In this document: positions 24,828-33,446 of the stretch, in pieces | Layout: every line of letters begins with the position of its first letter | Numbering within the stretch: position 1 is the first letter of the stretch | Assembly (NCBI RefSeq): GCF_001005725.1 | Contig: NZ_LBIC01000009.1 | Coordinates: 124,001 to 188,000 of the forward strand | Length of the DNA stretch: 64,000 nt | DNA from: Sphingobium chungbukense | GTDB taxonomy: Bacteria > Pseudomonadota > Alphaproteobacteria > Sphingomonadales > Sphingomonadaceae | Reading direction: 5' to 3' | Notes under the pieces: generated by a model | Databases searched by the model: none | What the model was told of the DNA's origin: nothing | Seen by the model: only the letters and a program-made list of their open reading frames with translations | Program-made: the position numbers and the translations under genes

Positions 24828-25993
24828 TGGCGCGCTCACCGCTGTTCGGACGCCGCATCCATATCTCCGGCAGTGTAGTCAAGGATCTCACCATCGCGTC
24901 TACGGTTAACGTGGAAGCCGCGCGCACGCTTGTCGCCGGGCTGGTCAAGGAATTGGTCAAGCGCGGCGCCAATTTCGTCATCCCCGTGGATGCCGAACCC
25001 GTTCGCGAAGACGACGGCTTACCGCGCTGCTTCGACTGGCTCGTCTGGAAGGCTGTGAAGGATAATCTGGCCCATCGCCCGCCGAACGTGCCCGGCCCGT
25101 TCGTCGTCGCCGTGCAGCACCACAAAACGGAAGAGCAGATTCCTGACAGCTATGCTGAACTTTGGGACGAGTTGCGCACGACCCAGCTCGTCAAGATCGA
25201 GAGCGCGGCTCAATGGAATATGAACAGCAAGCGGATGGAAGCCCAGGCGCGCTTTGGTGACGTTCTCATCGCTCTGGGCGGCGACGAAGGCGTTCTCTAT
25301 CTAGCGAACCTGTACCATGACGCAGGCAAGCCGATCGTGCCGCTCAACCTACCCCTCTGCCCGGAAACGAAAGGGGCGCGGCGCCTTTATAATTTCGGCC
25401 TCGCCAGCCACCAGACCCGCCGCCTGTTCCAGATCGCGGACGATGGCGATGCGCATGACTGGATCAACCGGATCGGCTTTCCGAGCCGACAGTCGATCCC
25501 GGACCGCATCTCCGCCCTGGTTGATCTGCTCGAGGCGCTGGAACGGCCGAAGGCTTTCGCGGTTCGGCTGCTCAACCCCGATCTTGACGATTACAACGAC
25601 GTTCAGACCTTCTTCGATCTGGTCGTGAAGCCCGTGATCGAGGATGAATTGGGGTATCGCCTGGTCGTGATCGATGGACGTCAAACCTATGAACATGCCA
25701 GGATCGATCAGGAGATATTCGCCAAGCTGCATCGCAGCAGCATCGTGCTCGCCGACATCACCGGCGCGCGGCCCAACTGCTTTCTGGAACTGGGCTATGC
25801 TCTGGGCCGTTGCTTGCCCACCATGGTCATGGTGCGGGAAGGAGCCAGTCTGCCGTTCGACATTACCACATTTTCCGGCCTTCACTGGAAGGCCAGCGGA
25901 AGCGCGGATGACCGCAAGCGGGCTTTCCGCGAGCATTGGAACGCGATCCGCAATCGTCCTTCTCTTGTACCGACGGAGCCCCTGATCTCATGA
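24827..25993 (+). CDS. Predicted CBASS effector: LOG/Smf-like (STALD-type) domain plus TIR-like domain
   Basis: 388 aa. Residues about 8-235 form a Rossmann-like LOG/Smf domain: [20 protein letters not shown] at the start and the nucleotide-binding loop [20 protein letters not shown]. Residues about 243-370 form a second alpha/beta domain with [20 protein letters not shown] and [13 protein letters not shown]. The Glu in FLELGYA is positioned like the catalytic Glu of deoxyribosyltransferase/TIR-like NAD-cleaving enzymes. Position in the operon, where NucC is common in type III CBASS, makes it the effector. NAD depletion after cyclic-nucleotide binding is a hypothesis. Confidence 0.6.
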   Translation: MARSPLFGRRIHISGSVVKDLTIASTVNVEAARTLVAGLVKELVKRGANFVIPVDAEPVREDDGLPRCFDWLVWKAVKDNLAHRPPNVPGPFVVAVQHHKTEEQIPDSYAELWDELRTTQLVKIESAAQWNMNSKRMEAQARFGDVLIALGGDEGVLYLANLYHDAGKPIVPLNLPLCPETKGARRLYNFGLASHQTRRLFQIADDGDAHDWINRIGFPSRQSIPDRISALVDLLEALERPKAFAVRLLNPDLDDYNDVQTFFDLVVKPVIEDELGYRLVVIDGRQTYEHARIDQEIFAKLHRSSIVLADITGARPNCFLELGYALGRCLPTMVMVREGASLPFDITTFSGLHWKASGSADDRKRAFREHWNAIRNRPSLVPTEPLIS

Positions 25994-26547
25994 GCGACAA
26001 GCGCGAGATATTCGTCTCGGTCGACGTCGAAACGGCAGGGCCGATCCCCGGCGAATTTAGCCTGCTTTCGATTGGCGCCTGCTCGGTTTTCGGGCCGGAG
26101 AAGAGCTTTGCCTGCGAATTGAAGCCAATCGGTGACAAGTTCGACCCCAAAGCGCTCGAAGTGACGGGCCTCTCGCTGGAGACGCTGGCGCAGACCGGGG
26201 ACGATCCGCCCCGCGCGATGGAGAATTTTGAGCAATGGCTGGCCGAGCTTGCCAGCGATGATGGTGAGGTCGTGTTCGTCGGCTTCAACGCACCGTTCGA
26301 CTGGTCATTCGTGAACTATTATTTCCATCGCTTTCTAGGACGGAATCCCTTTGGGTTTACGGCGCTCGACATCAAGGCGCTGTATATGGGAGCGACGGGA
26401 TGCTCCTGGGCAGACACCCGCTCGAGCCGGATCGCGCAAAAGCTGGCGCCCACCCTTACCGGCACACACGATGCCCTAGCCGATGCTCGTTATCAGGCGG
26501 AGATATTCAGACTGATCCGGGCAAAGCTTGTGCCTCAAGGGGAATGA
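25990..26547 (+). CDS. DEDDh 3'-5' exonuclease, CBASS ancillary gene (Cap18-like)
   Basis: 185 aa of the DnaQ/RNase T superfamily. ExoI is [20 protein letters not shown] (Asp and Glu), ExoII is [20 protein letters not shown], and ExoIII is [15 protein letters not shown] (His and Asp), giving DEDDh. The ATG overlaps the effector stop (ATGA), so it belongs to the same operon. Exonucleases of this class occur as ancillary Cap18 genes in CBASS operons. Possible roles are trimming nucleic acid or removing signal molecules; neither can be decided from the sequence. Confidence 0.85.
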   Translation: MSDKREIFVSVDVETAGPIPGEFSLLSIGACSVFGPEKSFACELKPIGDKFDPKALEVTGLSLETLAQTGDDPPRAMENFEQWLAELASDDGEVVFVGFNAPFDWSFVNYYFHRFLGRNPFGFTALDIKALYMGATGCSWADTRSSRIAQKLAPTLTGTHDALADARYQAEIFRLIRAKLVPQGE

Positions 26548-26914
26548 AATCCTGAGCTTAACCAAACAGAATTCAAGCCACGCGTAAGTCATGCTTCTTA
26601 GCATTGGTGTGCGCCGCACTTGCCTGCCGCAACACCAAGTGCCGGTCCCATTAGCTGAACGAAGGACGGCTCCACGAGGCCAGCGTCTGATTCCGGTCAG
26701 TCCCCATTGTCCAACAAAGTGGACATGATGACCTGCCCAAACGCAGCAATAAGATGTCCGCTGCCGGTGAACGAAATTTGGCCGCTGAGCGGCGAGAAAG
26801 GGTCAGGTTCGGTCGGCAGGATAGCTCGGGAGATGGATAGCGGATGAGCTACAGCCTTCGGGCACTGAGGGTTTAGCGGCGCGGCAGGCTGGCTCTCAAC
26901 CAGAATGCGTCCAG
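26548..26914. other. Intergenic, 367 bp, no gene recognised
   Basis: Between the CBASS exonuclease stop and vapC. Short frames on both strands show no recognisable protein. Probably a junction between defence island and TA region. Confidence 0.5.
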
Positions 26915-27325
26915 TCACTTCGCATCCGTTACCCAGTCTTCAACCCGTAAGCCAGGCACACGGTCGAATTCACGCAGATTGTTGGTGACGATTATCAATC
27001 CACAAGAGCGAGCATGGCCGGCGATCATCTGGTCATATGGGCCGATCGGCGTGCCGGCGCGCGCAAGTTCGGCACGAAGCTGTCCGGTGTGCGCGGCGGC
27101 TTCCCTACCATAGTGGAGCACATCTAGGCGCGCAGCGAAGCCTTCCACGTCTGCGAGATTGCTCTCGGGACTGGCGGACTTCTCCGCACCATAGATCAAC
27201 TCCATCAAGGTGACCGAACTGATGCACATCTGACCATGGTGCCGTTTGAATGCCGCGCGCACCTCTTGCGGCCTGTTCTTGATAGTGAAGATGCAGATAT
27301 TGGTGTCGAGCATGTACTTAAGCAT
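26915..27325 (-). CDS. vapC: VapC toxin (PIN-domain RNase)
   Basis: 136 aa. The PIN acidic residues are visible: YMLDTNICIFTIKNRP (Asp), VTLMELIYGAEKSASP (Glu) and IGPYDQMIAGHARSCGLIIV (Asp), followed by TNNLREFDRVPGL (Asp). This closely follows the VapC group that cleaves initiator tRNA. Its ATG overlaps the VapB stop (TGATG), the usual coupling. Frame intact. Confidence 0.92.
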   Translation of the reverse strand: MLKYMLDTNICIFTIKNRPQEVRAAFKRHHGQMCISSVTLMELIYGAEKSASPESNLADVEGFAARLDVLHYGREAAAHTGQLRAELARAGTPIGPYDQMIAGHARSCGLIIVTNNLREFDRVPGLRVEDWVTDAK

Positions 27326-27555
27326 CAGAAAGCCTCGCGCTCCTGATGATCCGGCTGTTCACGTTCCGACATGAAATCGACGGTCACACCTTCCCTGTCG
27401 AACCAGCTGTCCCAGGCTTCGCCTGCGGGGGTAATGATGCGGGTTCGGCCCAAAGCAATCACATCGACGCGCTTTACGTCATCAGGAAGGGCGACCGCCT
27501 TGGGCAATCTCACTGCCTGGCTGCGGTTGCTCTGAAATATGGAAGCTTGTTCCAC
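27325..27555 (-). CDS. vapB: VapB antitoxin
   Basis: 76 aa with an AbrB/SpoVT-type N-terminal DNA-binding motif (ASIFQSNRSQAVRLPKAVAL) and a C-terminal toxin-binding tail (WDSWFDREGVTVDFM). I use the GTG at 27555, giving VEQASIFQSNRSQ, because VapB proteins begin a few residues before this motif; a longer frame to 27642 would run through the promoter. It represses its own operon through the palindrome just upstream. Confidence 0.88.
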   Translation of the reverse strand: MEQASIFQSNRSQAVRLPKAVALPDDVKRVDVIALGRTRIITPAGEAWDSWFDREGVTVDFMSEREQPDHQEREAF

Positions 27556-27570
27556 TGCATGTCTCCCGGC

Positions 27571-27618
27571 ATATACCAGCTGTATATCCCCATCTAATCG
27601 GCTAGCGGGATATGTCAA
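27571..27618 (-). promoter_or_regulatory. vapBC promoter and operator palindrome
   Basis: On the minus strand a -35 box TTGACA (27613-27618), a 16-nt spacer and a -10 box TAGATG (27591-27596) precede the palindrome ATATAC-CAGCT-GTATAT (27571-27587). The palindrome would cover the transcription start and fits a VapB operator. Confidence 0.6.
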
Positions 27619-27762
27619 TGGGATATACAAGCTGCCATGCAATTTGGCGTTGTCCTAGCCTGCAAACCCCCTCAACAGGTCTGGCATAGTCGCAACTGCA
27701 AATGTCCGGTTCCAAGCGGTCCGGGTAAGCGCCTGATCGGCCGCAAAGGGTCGGTGCCGTCG

Positions 27763-27791
27763 AAGGGGGAAGCAACGGCATGCTCCCCCTT
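27763..27791 (-). terminator. Hairpin after the AhpD-like gene
   Basis: A strong stem (about 11 bp with one bulged A, six-base loop) built on AAGGGGGAAGCA / TGCTCCCCCTT lies about 9 nt beyond the stop codon of the AhpD-like gene. There is no clear U-tract, so intrinsic termination is only likely. Confidence 0.4.
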
Positions 27792-27799
27792 TCGCGAGC

Positions 27800-28255
27800 C
27801 TACGGCTTCGCGGCGACCGGCAGGCGGAATGGCGCGCCGAGACGATTGAACGCGTTCATTGCCGCGATCACGAGCGTGAGATCGACCAAGTCCTTGTCGG
27901 CAAAGGCGGCGACAGCGGCGGCATAGGCTTCGTCCGAAGCATGGGTCGTGCTGACATTGGTCACTTGCTCCGCCCAGGACAACGCTGCTCGATACTGGTC
28001 AGAAAACAGGTGCGGCACCTCTGCCCAGACGGGGAGGAGGGCAACCTTGTCGATCGCCATGGTCTTGAGCAGATCGCGCGTGTGCATATCGATGCAATGG
28101 GCGCAGCCATTGATTTGCGACACTCGTAGAAAGACCAGATGGATCAGTTCTTCAGGAAGATCCGTCTTCCTGGTCACATAATGATGGATACCGAACAGAG
28201 CCTTGGCGCCCTCGGGCGCGATTTCCGACCAGTTCAAACGCTTCATCTCAGACAT
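27800..28255 (-). CDS. AhpD/carboxymuconolactone decarboxylase-family protein
   Basis: 151 aa. The redox motif is in VSQINGCAHCIDMHTRDLLK (Cys-x2-Cys-x3-His), which in AhpD-like proteins supports peroxidase activity. The flanking helices (ELIHLVFLRVSQ and DLTLVIAAMNAFNRLGAPF) are typical. The start at 28255 is chosen for GAGGAAAG about 5 nt upstream. It is divergent from a truncated NAD(P)-binding gene at 28421, a pairing common in alphaproteobacteria near an ECF sigma factor or LysR regulator, neither of which is seen here. Confidence 0.85.
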   Translation of the reverse strand: MSEMKRLNWSEIAPEGAKALFGIHHYVTRKTDLPEELIHLVFLRVSQINGCAHCIDMHTRDLLKTMAIDKVALLPVWAEVPHLFSDQYRAALSWAEQVTNVSTTHASDEAYAAAVAAFADKDLVDLTLVIAAMNAFNRLGAPFRLPVAAKP

Positions 28256-28420
28256 GCTGCTTTCCTCGTAATCGGCACCGAGTCCCGGCGCTCGCTGACT
28301 TGACGAGGTACGCCGGCGCATCGTGACATCATGAGCGCAGATATTTTTCGTTCCCGCCGTCCTCCCATGTCACACCAGAGGCGGCCATTCCGTCATGCAG
28401 GCAGACACTTGTATCGAGAC

Positions 28421-28717
28421 ATGGACATGAAGATCGTTATCATCGGCGGCACCGGACTGATCGGTCAACCCCTCGTCGGACTGCTGAGTGCCGAGGGTCA
28501 TGAGGTTGTCGCCGCTTCACCGAGCACCGGTATCGACGCGCTGACCGGCGCCGGCCTGGCACAAGCGCTGACGGATGCCGCCGCCGTGGTCGATGTCAGC
28601 AATGCCCCGTCGTTCGAGGACGAGGCCGCTCTCGCCTTCTTTCGTAGCCCGACAACCAACTTGCTAGAAGCAGCTCGCCACGCGGGAGTGCGTCACGTCA
28701 TCGCACTTTCGGTGGTG
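28421..28717 (+). pseudogene. NAD(P)-binding SDR-type protein, 3'-truncated by an IS110 fragment
   Basis: Begins MDMKIVIIGGTGLIGQPLVG with an intact GxxGxxG Rossmann motif and continues to LLEAARHAGVRHVIALSVV. There it passes abruptly at about 28717 into sequence that, in another frame, is IS110 transposase. The remaining frame reads unrelated residues to a stop at 28789. About two thirds of the expected protein is missing, so it is non-functional. Confidence 0.75.
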
Positions 28718-29017
28718 GCATCGTGTTCGCCTGATCCTCAACCGCCAGCGGACACAGCTATCGAATGCATTGCGAGCGCATTTTGCTGAGTTTGGCATCG
28801 TCGCACCGATCGGCAGAAATGGGATTGATCAACTCCTGAATGTGATTGCCGATACGACCGACAATCGTGTGCCAGTCGATGTGCGGATATGCCTTGAGAT
28901 GCTGGCAGCTCAACTCCGGATCGTGAAAAAACAGATTCTCGAAAATGATCGCCGGATCATGGCAAGCGCCCGAGAAACCGAAATCGGCCGGCGTCTGATT
29001 GCCGCGCGACATTCAGG
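28718..29017 (+). pseudogene. Middle fragment of an IS110-family transposase
   Basis: Reads RLILNRQRTQLSNALRAHFA and EFGIVAPIGRNGIDQLLNVI, then LRIVKKQILENDRRIMAS and a stop after RRLIAARHSG, as in the middle helical region of IS110 transposases. The N-terminal DEDD catalytic part is missing. The C-terminal Ser domain continues at 30312-30687, beyond an IS21 remnant. Confidence 0.75.
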
Positions 29018-29189
29018 ATGAGAGAGCAGCGTCAATCAAGATGAGAATCGCCACCTGCTGATCCGGCGTAGGGCGTAGCCCGGAGCCGGATCAGCAGTTG
29101 GCGATGGCGCCCTTTCCGGGGGCGTTTCTGATGGTTTCGGCCCGGTCAGGTATTCAGAGGCATAACTTCGCGAGAGGGGATGCCGCGGA

Positions 29190-29365
29190 TGCCGGGCCGC
29201 CACGTCAACGATCATCAGATGAGGCTCTACATGAAGCTCCGACATACCCACGCCGTACCGGTGGCTGCCGCCAAGGCCGGTATCAGCACGGCGACAGCCT
29301 ATCGCATCGAGGGAGACCCTCCCCCTTGCCACCTACGATGATCTCCTGACGGGAGAAGCCGCATG
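29190..29365 (+). pseudogene. istA: istA with large internal deletion
   Basis: The N-terminus reads MPGRHVNDHQMRLYMKLRHT, then VAAAKAGISTATAYRIEGDP (an HTH typical of IstA). It then jumps, out of frame, to LATYDDLLTGEAA and a stop, the usual C-terminus of IstA. The whole DDE core, more than 1 kb, has been deleted. The stop overlaps the istB start. Confidence 0.7.
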
Positions 29366-30206
29366 AGCCGGAACACACCCGCTATCGATGCCCAGCGGCT
29401 CAGCCTTATCCTCAACGATCTGCGCCTGCCGGCGATCAAACTGATCTGGTCCGACTTCACCACGCGGGCCGCCAAGGAAGGCTGGCCCGGCGCCCGGTTG
29501 CTTGCCGCGCTTGCCGAGCATGAGATCGCCGAACGGGATCGTCGCCGGATCGAACGACATCTGGGCGAAGCCCGCCTGCCGCCGGGCAAGACCCTCGACA
29601 GCTTCGCCTTCGATGCGGTGCCGATGATCTCGCGCCCAGGTCACCGCGCTGTGTTCCGGCGATGGGTGGCTGGAAAAAGGCGCCAACCTCATCCTCTTCG
29701 GACCACCGGGCGGCGGCAAAACCCATCTGGCCGCAGCAATCGGCCTGGCGCTGATCGAAAATGGCTGGCGCGTCCTGTTCGCCCGCACCTCCGATCTGGT
29801 CCAGAAACTACAGATCGCCCGCCGCGAACTCGCGTTGGAGGCCGCGATCGCCAAGCTCGACAAATATCATCTGCTGGTGCTCGATGATCTCGCATATGTG
29901 ACCAAGGACCAGGCCGAAACGTCCGTCCTGTTCGAGCTAATCAGCGCACGGTACGAGCGCCGTTCCATGCTCATCACCGCCAACCAGCCTTTTGGCGAAT
30001 GGAACCGGGTCTTCCCCGATCCCGCCATGACGCTCGCCGCTGTGGACCGCCTTGTTCACCACGCGACGATCTTCGAGATGAATGTCGAAAGCTATCGCCG
30101 CCGTTCCGCGCTCCAGCGTCAATCACGCGCTGGCCGGCCACCGACCTTTGCGACAATCAAGTCGACCGAGGAAATGTCGCGCACCGACAATCAAACCTCC
30201 GAGTAG
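29363..30206 (+). pseudogene. istB: istB ATPase with frameshift
   Basis: The first frame (MSRNTPAIDAQRLSLILNDL to FAFDAVPMIS) loses register near 29635. The continuing frame gives the IstB ATPase core: Walker A LFGPPGGGKTHLAAAIGLAL, Walker B HLLVLDDLAYVTKDQAE, and the C-terminal NQPFGEWNRVFPDPAMTLAA. A single-base deletion separates them. Otherwise full length for the family, about 270 aa. Confidence 0.8.
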
Positions 30207-30311
30207 CGCTTGCCAGCGTCAATCAAAACAGGCACCACATGAACACCGCGATCATCAGTTCTCATCCTGATTGACGCAAGCTTCTCACCCAGATCGTCGC
30301 GCTATAGTCTG

Positions 30312-30687
30312 ATGGAGATACCGGGCGTCGGGCCACTACTGGCCAGCGCCATCGGCCACAGTACCCGATCCAGCGATCTTCCGCTCAGGACGCAACCTTG
30401 CCGCCTGGATTGGCTTGGTGCCGCGACAAAACTCCAGTGGCGGCAAAGAGCGGCTTGGCGGCATCACCAAGGCAGGACATCGATATCTGCGGCAAATGCT
30501 CATCGTCGGTGCCATGGCGGTGATCCGCTGCGCCGAGCGCCACAAATCAAAACGACCTTGGATCGCGCAACTGCTTGCACGCAAAAAGGTCAAGGTTGCG
30601 GCAGTGGCGCTCGCCAACAAGAACGCCCGCATGATCTGGGCAATGATGACGAGCGGCGAACGCTATCGCGAACCGCAGATCGCATAG
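30312..30687 (+). pseudogene. C-terminal fragment of the IS110 transposase
   Basis: Starts MEIPGVGPLLASAIG (the HhH-like region of IS110 transposases) in one frame. After a shift near 30410 it continues as VPRQNSSGGKERLGGITKAG, HRYLRQMLIVGAMAVIRCAE and AAVALANKNARMIWAMMTSG to a stop at 30685-30687. It carries the catalytic Ser region. It is the complement of the fragment at 28718-29017. Confidence 0.75.
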
Positions 30688-30690
30688 GAT

Positions 30691-31051
30691 ACGGCGCGCA
30701 GCGCCTACGATGTTGGGAAGGGCGGACAGGAGCTAATGCACAAAGTCGGTTGAAACCGCCGGATCGGGAAAACCCATATTTCGACCCAGCACCGTGAGTG
30801 CGCGGGAATGGTTGGGACCTGAGCCGCGCTAATGGCATTACGGCCAGCGGCACCATGCGCCGCGTCAACAGGTCGGACACATGGCCGCATCAACCAACGC
30901 TGCAAAGCTCAATATGCCACTTGCCAACGGAGAGCCGTCCACACAGGGTCGGAGTATTACAACGCCCTGTCCACGGAACCACAGCTCCACAACCAGGTTG
31001 CGTTTATTGCGAATAGGCGCTATTGAATAATGCCATCTGCGGAGAGAACCG
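30691..31051. other. IS110 3' flank and intergenic, 361 bp
   Basis: Follows the transposase fragment and precedes the HTH/PIN pair. No gene was recognised; the first part is presumably the noncoding end of the decayed IS110 element. Confidence 0.4.
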
Positions 31052-31510
31052 ATGACCATGCCAGCCAATGCCTTGCCCTTTGGCAATAGGCTGCCCTCTG
31101 CCGACGATCGGCAGATCGCTAATCAGCTTCGCCGGATCCTCGCCTCGCAGAAGGCCGGTGCGGCCAAGCTGCGCGTGCCCGATCCGAAGACTAAGAAGCC
31201 AGTCGAGATCACGCTGACTCCGGCGATGTCGGACCTGTTCCTGGAATTGCTGCGTCACATCGGTAGTGGTGATGCCGTCACGCTGGTGCCGATCCAGCAG
31301 ATGCTGACGACGCAGCAAGCAGCAGACCTGCTCAATATGTCCCGCCCGTACCTTATCAAGCTCATCGAGAAGGGCGATATCCCGCACAGCATGGTGGGGC
31401 GGCACCGGCGTCTTAAGGCTGAGGACGTCTTCGCCTACAAAACTGCGCGCGATAAAACCCGATCGAAGGCGATGGACGAACTGATCGCAGACGGCGCAGA
31501 CCTCTATTGA
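31052..31510 (+). CDS. Excisionase-type HTH antitoxin
   Basis: 152 aa. The C-terminal half carries a MerR/excisionase-like winged helix (MLTTQQAADLLNMSRPYLIK, HSMVGRHRRLKAEDVFAYK). The N-terminal half (LRRILASQKAGAAKLRVPDP) is a family-specific extension. These proteins pair with a downstream PIN-domain protein as a TA-like module. The start at 31052 has GAGAGAA upstream. The gap to the next gene is 12 nt. Confidence 0.82.
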   Translation: MTMPANALPFGNRLPSADDRQIANQLRRILASQKAGAAKLRVPDPKTKKPVEITLTPAMSDLFLELLRHIGSGDAVTLVPIQQMLTTQQAADLLNMSRPYLIKLIEKGDIPHSMVGRHRRLKAEDVFAYKTARDKTRSKAMDELIADGADLY

Positions 31511-31522
31511 TCTGACTTAGCC

Positions 31523-32104
31523 ATGTTCGCCAATCGATACACGGCACCGGTTGATGCCTGCAGCGCTCCCCGGCGTGACCTGCTCCTGACCTTGGCCGAA
31601 GCGGAATTCTTTCGTGTGCGATGGTCGCCGCGGATCCTTGATGAAACGCGCTCTGCGCTGGACAAGATCTTTGCGGAGCGCAAATTAGAGAACGCGTCCG
31701 CGCGAGCGGGCCGATCAGTCGATGCCATGCATCGGGCGTTCCCCGAAGCTCTTGTCGAGGCACATGCATCGGTCGCGGCCATGGCATTCGGTCTGCCGGA
31801 TCCCAAGGACGAGCATGTCCTGACAGCGGCGGTCCAAACTCAGGCACAAGCGGTCGTCACGGAAAACATCAGCGATTTTCCGGCAAGAATTCTCGCACCC
31901 TTAAACATTGAAGCGCGAACTGCCGACGAGTTCATCGCCGATACCATCGCGCTCGACGAAGGCAAGGCGGTTGCAGCGATCCGAACTCTGCGCGTTCGGC
32001 TGAAACGACCGGAAATGTCGGCAGAAGATTACCTCCGATCGCTGGAGGCCCATGGACTGTTCGTCACTGCTTCGGTCCTGAGTGGCCATGCGGATTCCAT
32101 CTGA
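31523..32104 (+). CDS. PIN-domain toxin
   Basis: 193 aa. It begins MFANRYTAPVDACSAPRRDL with the first PIN Asp, followed by LLLTLAEAEFFRVRWSPRIL, then the second acidic cluster at FGLPDPKDEHVLTAAVQTQA and VVTENISDFPARILAPL. This is the COG1569-like type usually found behind an excisionase-type HTH antitoxin. Compared with relatives I remember, a few residues between VDAC and RDLLL appear to be missing, which might affect activity. The gene directly abuts an IS1111-type element. Confidence 0.8.
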   Translation: MFANRYTAPVDACSAPRRDLLLTLAEAEFFRVRWSPRILDETRSALDKIFAERKLENASARAGRSVDAMHRAFPEALVEAHASVAAMAFGLPDPKDEHVLTAAVQTQAQAVVTENISDFPARILAPLNIEARTADEFIADTIALDEGKAVAAIRTLRVRLKRPEMSAEDYLRSLEAHGLFVTASVLSGHADSI

Positions 32105-32162
32105 AGGGTCTACCCGGTGCGCCGCTGGGTTTGCGGACAGTCCTCTGTGGATGGCTCCCGCG

Positions 32163-32405
32163 TTGCAAGCGTAAAGTGATGATCTGGCCGGTGGGTCGGG
32201 TGCAGTCGTCTGTCCGGCCTGTTGATGCAGTCGGAGTAGACTGCTGGCCCTGATGGGGTCCGCGAACAAGGTCCGATCGGCTTTGCAGGCTATTACGCCT
32301 ATGACTGTCCTTGGGTTGTCCTTGCTCCCGGTCCGACCGGTTTTGCCATCACATCCTTCGCTCTCACAACCTCTTGAAGCTGATCTCCTCAGCTAACCTC
32401 TTGAT
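32163..32405 (-). ncRNA. Possible bridge RNA region of the IS1111-type element
   Basis: About 240 bp of non-coding DNA between the transposase stop and the subterminal repeat. IS110-family elements encode a bridge RNA that pairs with target and donor in a non-coding end, and in the IS1111 group this lies on the transposase 3' side. The position fits; no fold was computed. Confidence 0.35.
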
Positions 32406-33446
32406 CTATGCTGCCGCCAGCATCGGCGCATGCCCTCGTTCGAAGACACCGCCGCGCGCCATGACCGCCCATGCGATCCGCGCCATCTTGTTGGCGATGG
32501 CGACCGAGGCGACGCGCGCGGGCTTTCTGGCGAGCAGGGCGACGAAGCGCGGATCGACCGCTTCTGGTTTTTGCTTGGCGTATCGGACCAGCGCGGTAGC
32601 GCCGACGACCAAAAGCGCACGCAAATACCTGTCGCCCATCTTGGTAATGCGCCCCAGCCGTTCCTTGCCGCCGCTCGAACTTTGCCGTGGGGTCAGCCCC
32701 AGCCAGGCGGCAAACTGGCGCCCCGATGAGAACTGCCCTGGATCAGTTACCGACGCGGCAAGCGCGGTCGCCCCGATTGGCCCGATACCAGGGATCGTCG
32801 CTAGGCGCCGCGCCCTGTCGTCGCTCCGCTGCAGAGCGGCGAGACGCAGATCGAGCTTGCGCAACTGGACATGAAGTTGGAGCAGTTGCCCGGCCAGAAT
32901 GCCGACGACGTTCGCGGCTTCGGCGGGCAAGTCGAGCTCGGACTCGCCGTCAACGATCTGTCGCGCCATCTGCAGTGCCTTCACGATCCCGACCGGGATG
33001 GCGATGCCCAGCTCGGCGAGCACGCTGCGCATCATGTTGACCAGCTGCGTGCGCTGTTTGATCAACAGGCTGCGCGCCCGGTGTAGCGACAGCGCCGCCT
33101 GCTGCTCGCGCGACTTGATGGGCACGAACCGCATCGTCTGACGCGTGACCGCTTCGCAGATCGCCTCGGCGTCAGCCGCATCGTTCTTACCGCGCTTCAC
33201 GTAAGGCTTCACGTACACCGCCGGCATCAGCCGCACCTCGTGACCCAGCCTAGTCAGTTCGCGCGCCCAGTGATGCGACGTCCCGCAGGCCTCCGCACCT
33301 ATCAGGCAAGGCGGCAACTTCTCGAAGAACGGCAGCATCTGGGATCGCCGTAACGCCTTGCGAATGACGATCTTACCGGTCGCGCTGATACCGTGAACCT
33401 GAAAAACGTTCTTGGCCAAATCCAGGCCGATTGTGCTAATCTCCAT
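32406..33446 (-). CDS. IS110-family (IS1111 group) transposase
   Basis: 346 aa starting MEISTIGLDLAKNVFQVHGI. The RuvC-like DEDD part is visible (GLDLAKN; LIGAEACGTSHHWARELTRL; KRGKNDAADAEAICEA with the paired acids). The C-terminal domain has IPGIGPIGATALAASVTDPG, GLTPRQSSSGGKERLG and ATALVRYAKQKPEAVDPRF. The open frame extends upstream to 33911 only because it fuses by chance with a parE fragment; the ATG at 33446 is the true start. It should work as a bridge-RNA-guided recombinase. Confidence 0.9.
   Translation of the reverse strand: MEISTIGLDLAKNVFQVHGISATGKIVIRKALRRSQMLPFFEKLPPCLIGAEACGTSHHWARELTRLGHEVRLMPAVYVKPYVKRGKNDAADAEAICEAVTRQTMRFVPIKSREQQAALSLHRARSLLIKQRTQLVNMMRSVLAELGIAIPVGIVKALQMARQIVDGESELDLPAEAANVVGILAGQLLQLHVQLRKLDLRLAALQRSDDRARRLATIPGIGPIGATALAASVTDPGQFSSGRQFAAWLGLTPRQSSSGGKERLGRITKMGDRYLRALLVVGATALVRYAKQKPEAVDPRFVALLARKPARVASVAIANKMARIAWAVMARGGVFERGHAPMLAAA

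Larger units (their letters stand above)
29029..30277 (+). mobile_element. Decayed IS21-family element
   Basis: Bounded by near-identical inverted ends: GCGTCAATCAAGATGAGAA at 29029-29047, with the complement at 30259-30277 differing at one position. It holds an internally deleted istA and a frameshifted istB. About 1.25 kb remains of the usual 2.5 kb. It lies inside an IS110 transposase fragment. No clear target duplication was found. Confidence 0.75.

Noticed and set aside
29021..29028. Target duplication of the IS21 remnant
   Set aside because: Flanks GAGAGCA and AAGCTTC share no convincing duplicated word.
32105..32146. Classical terminal repeats for the IS110 element
   Set aside because: IS110-family elements lack true terminal repeats; only the 15-bp subterminal pair was supportable.
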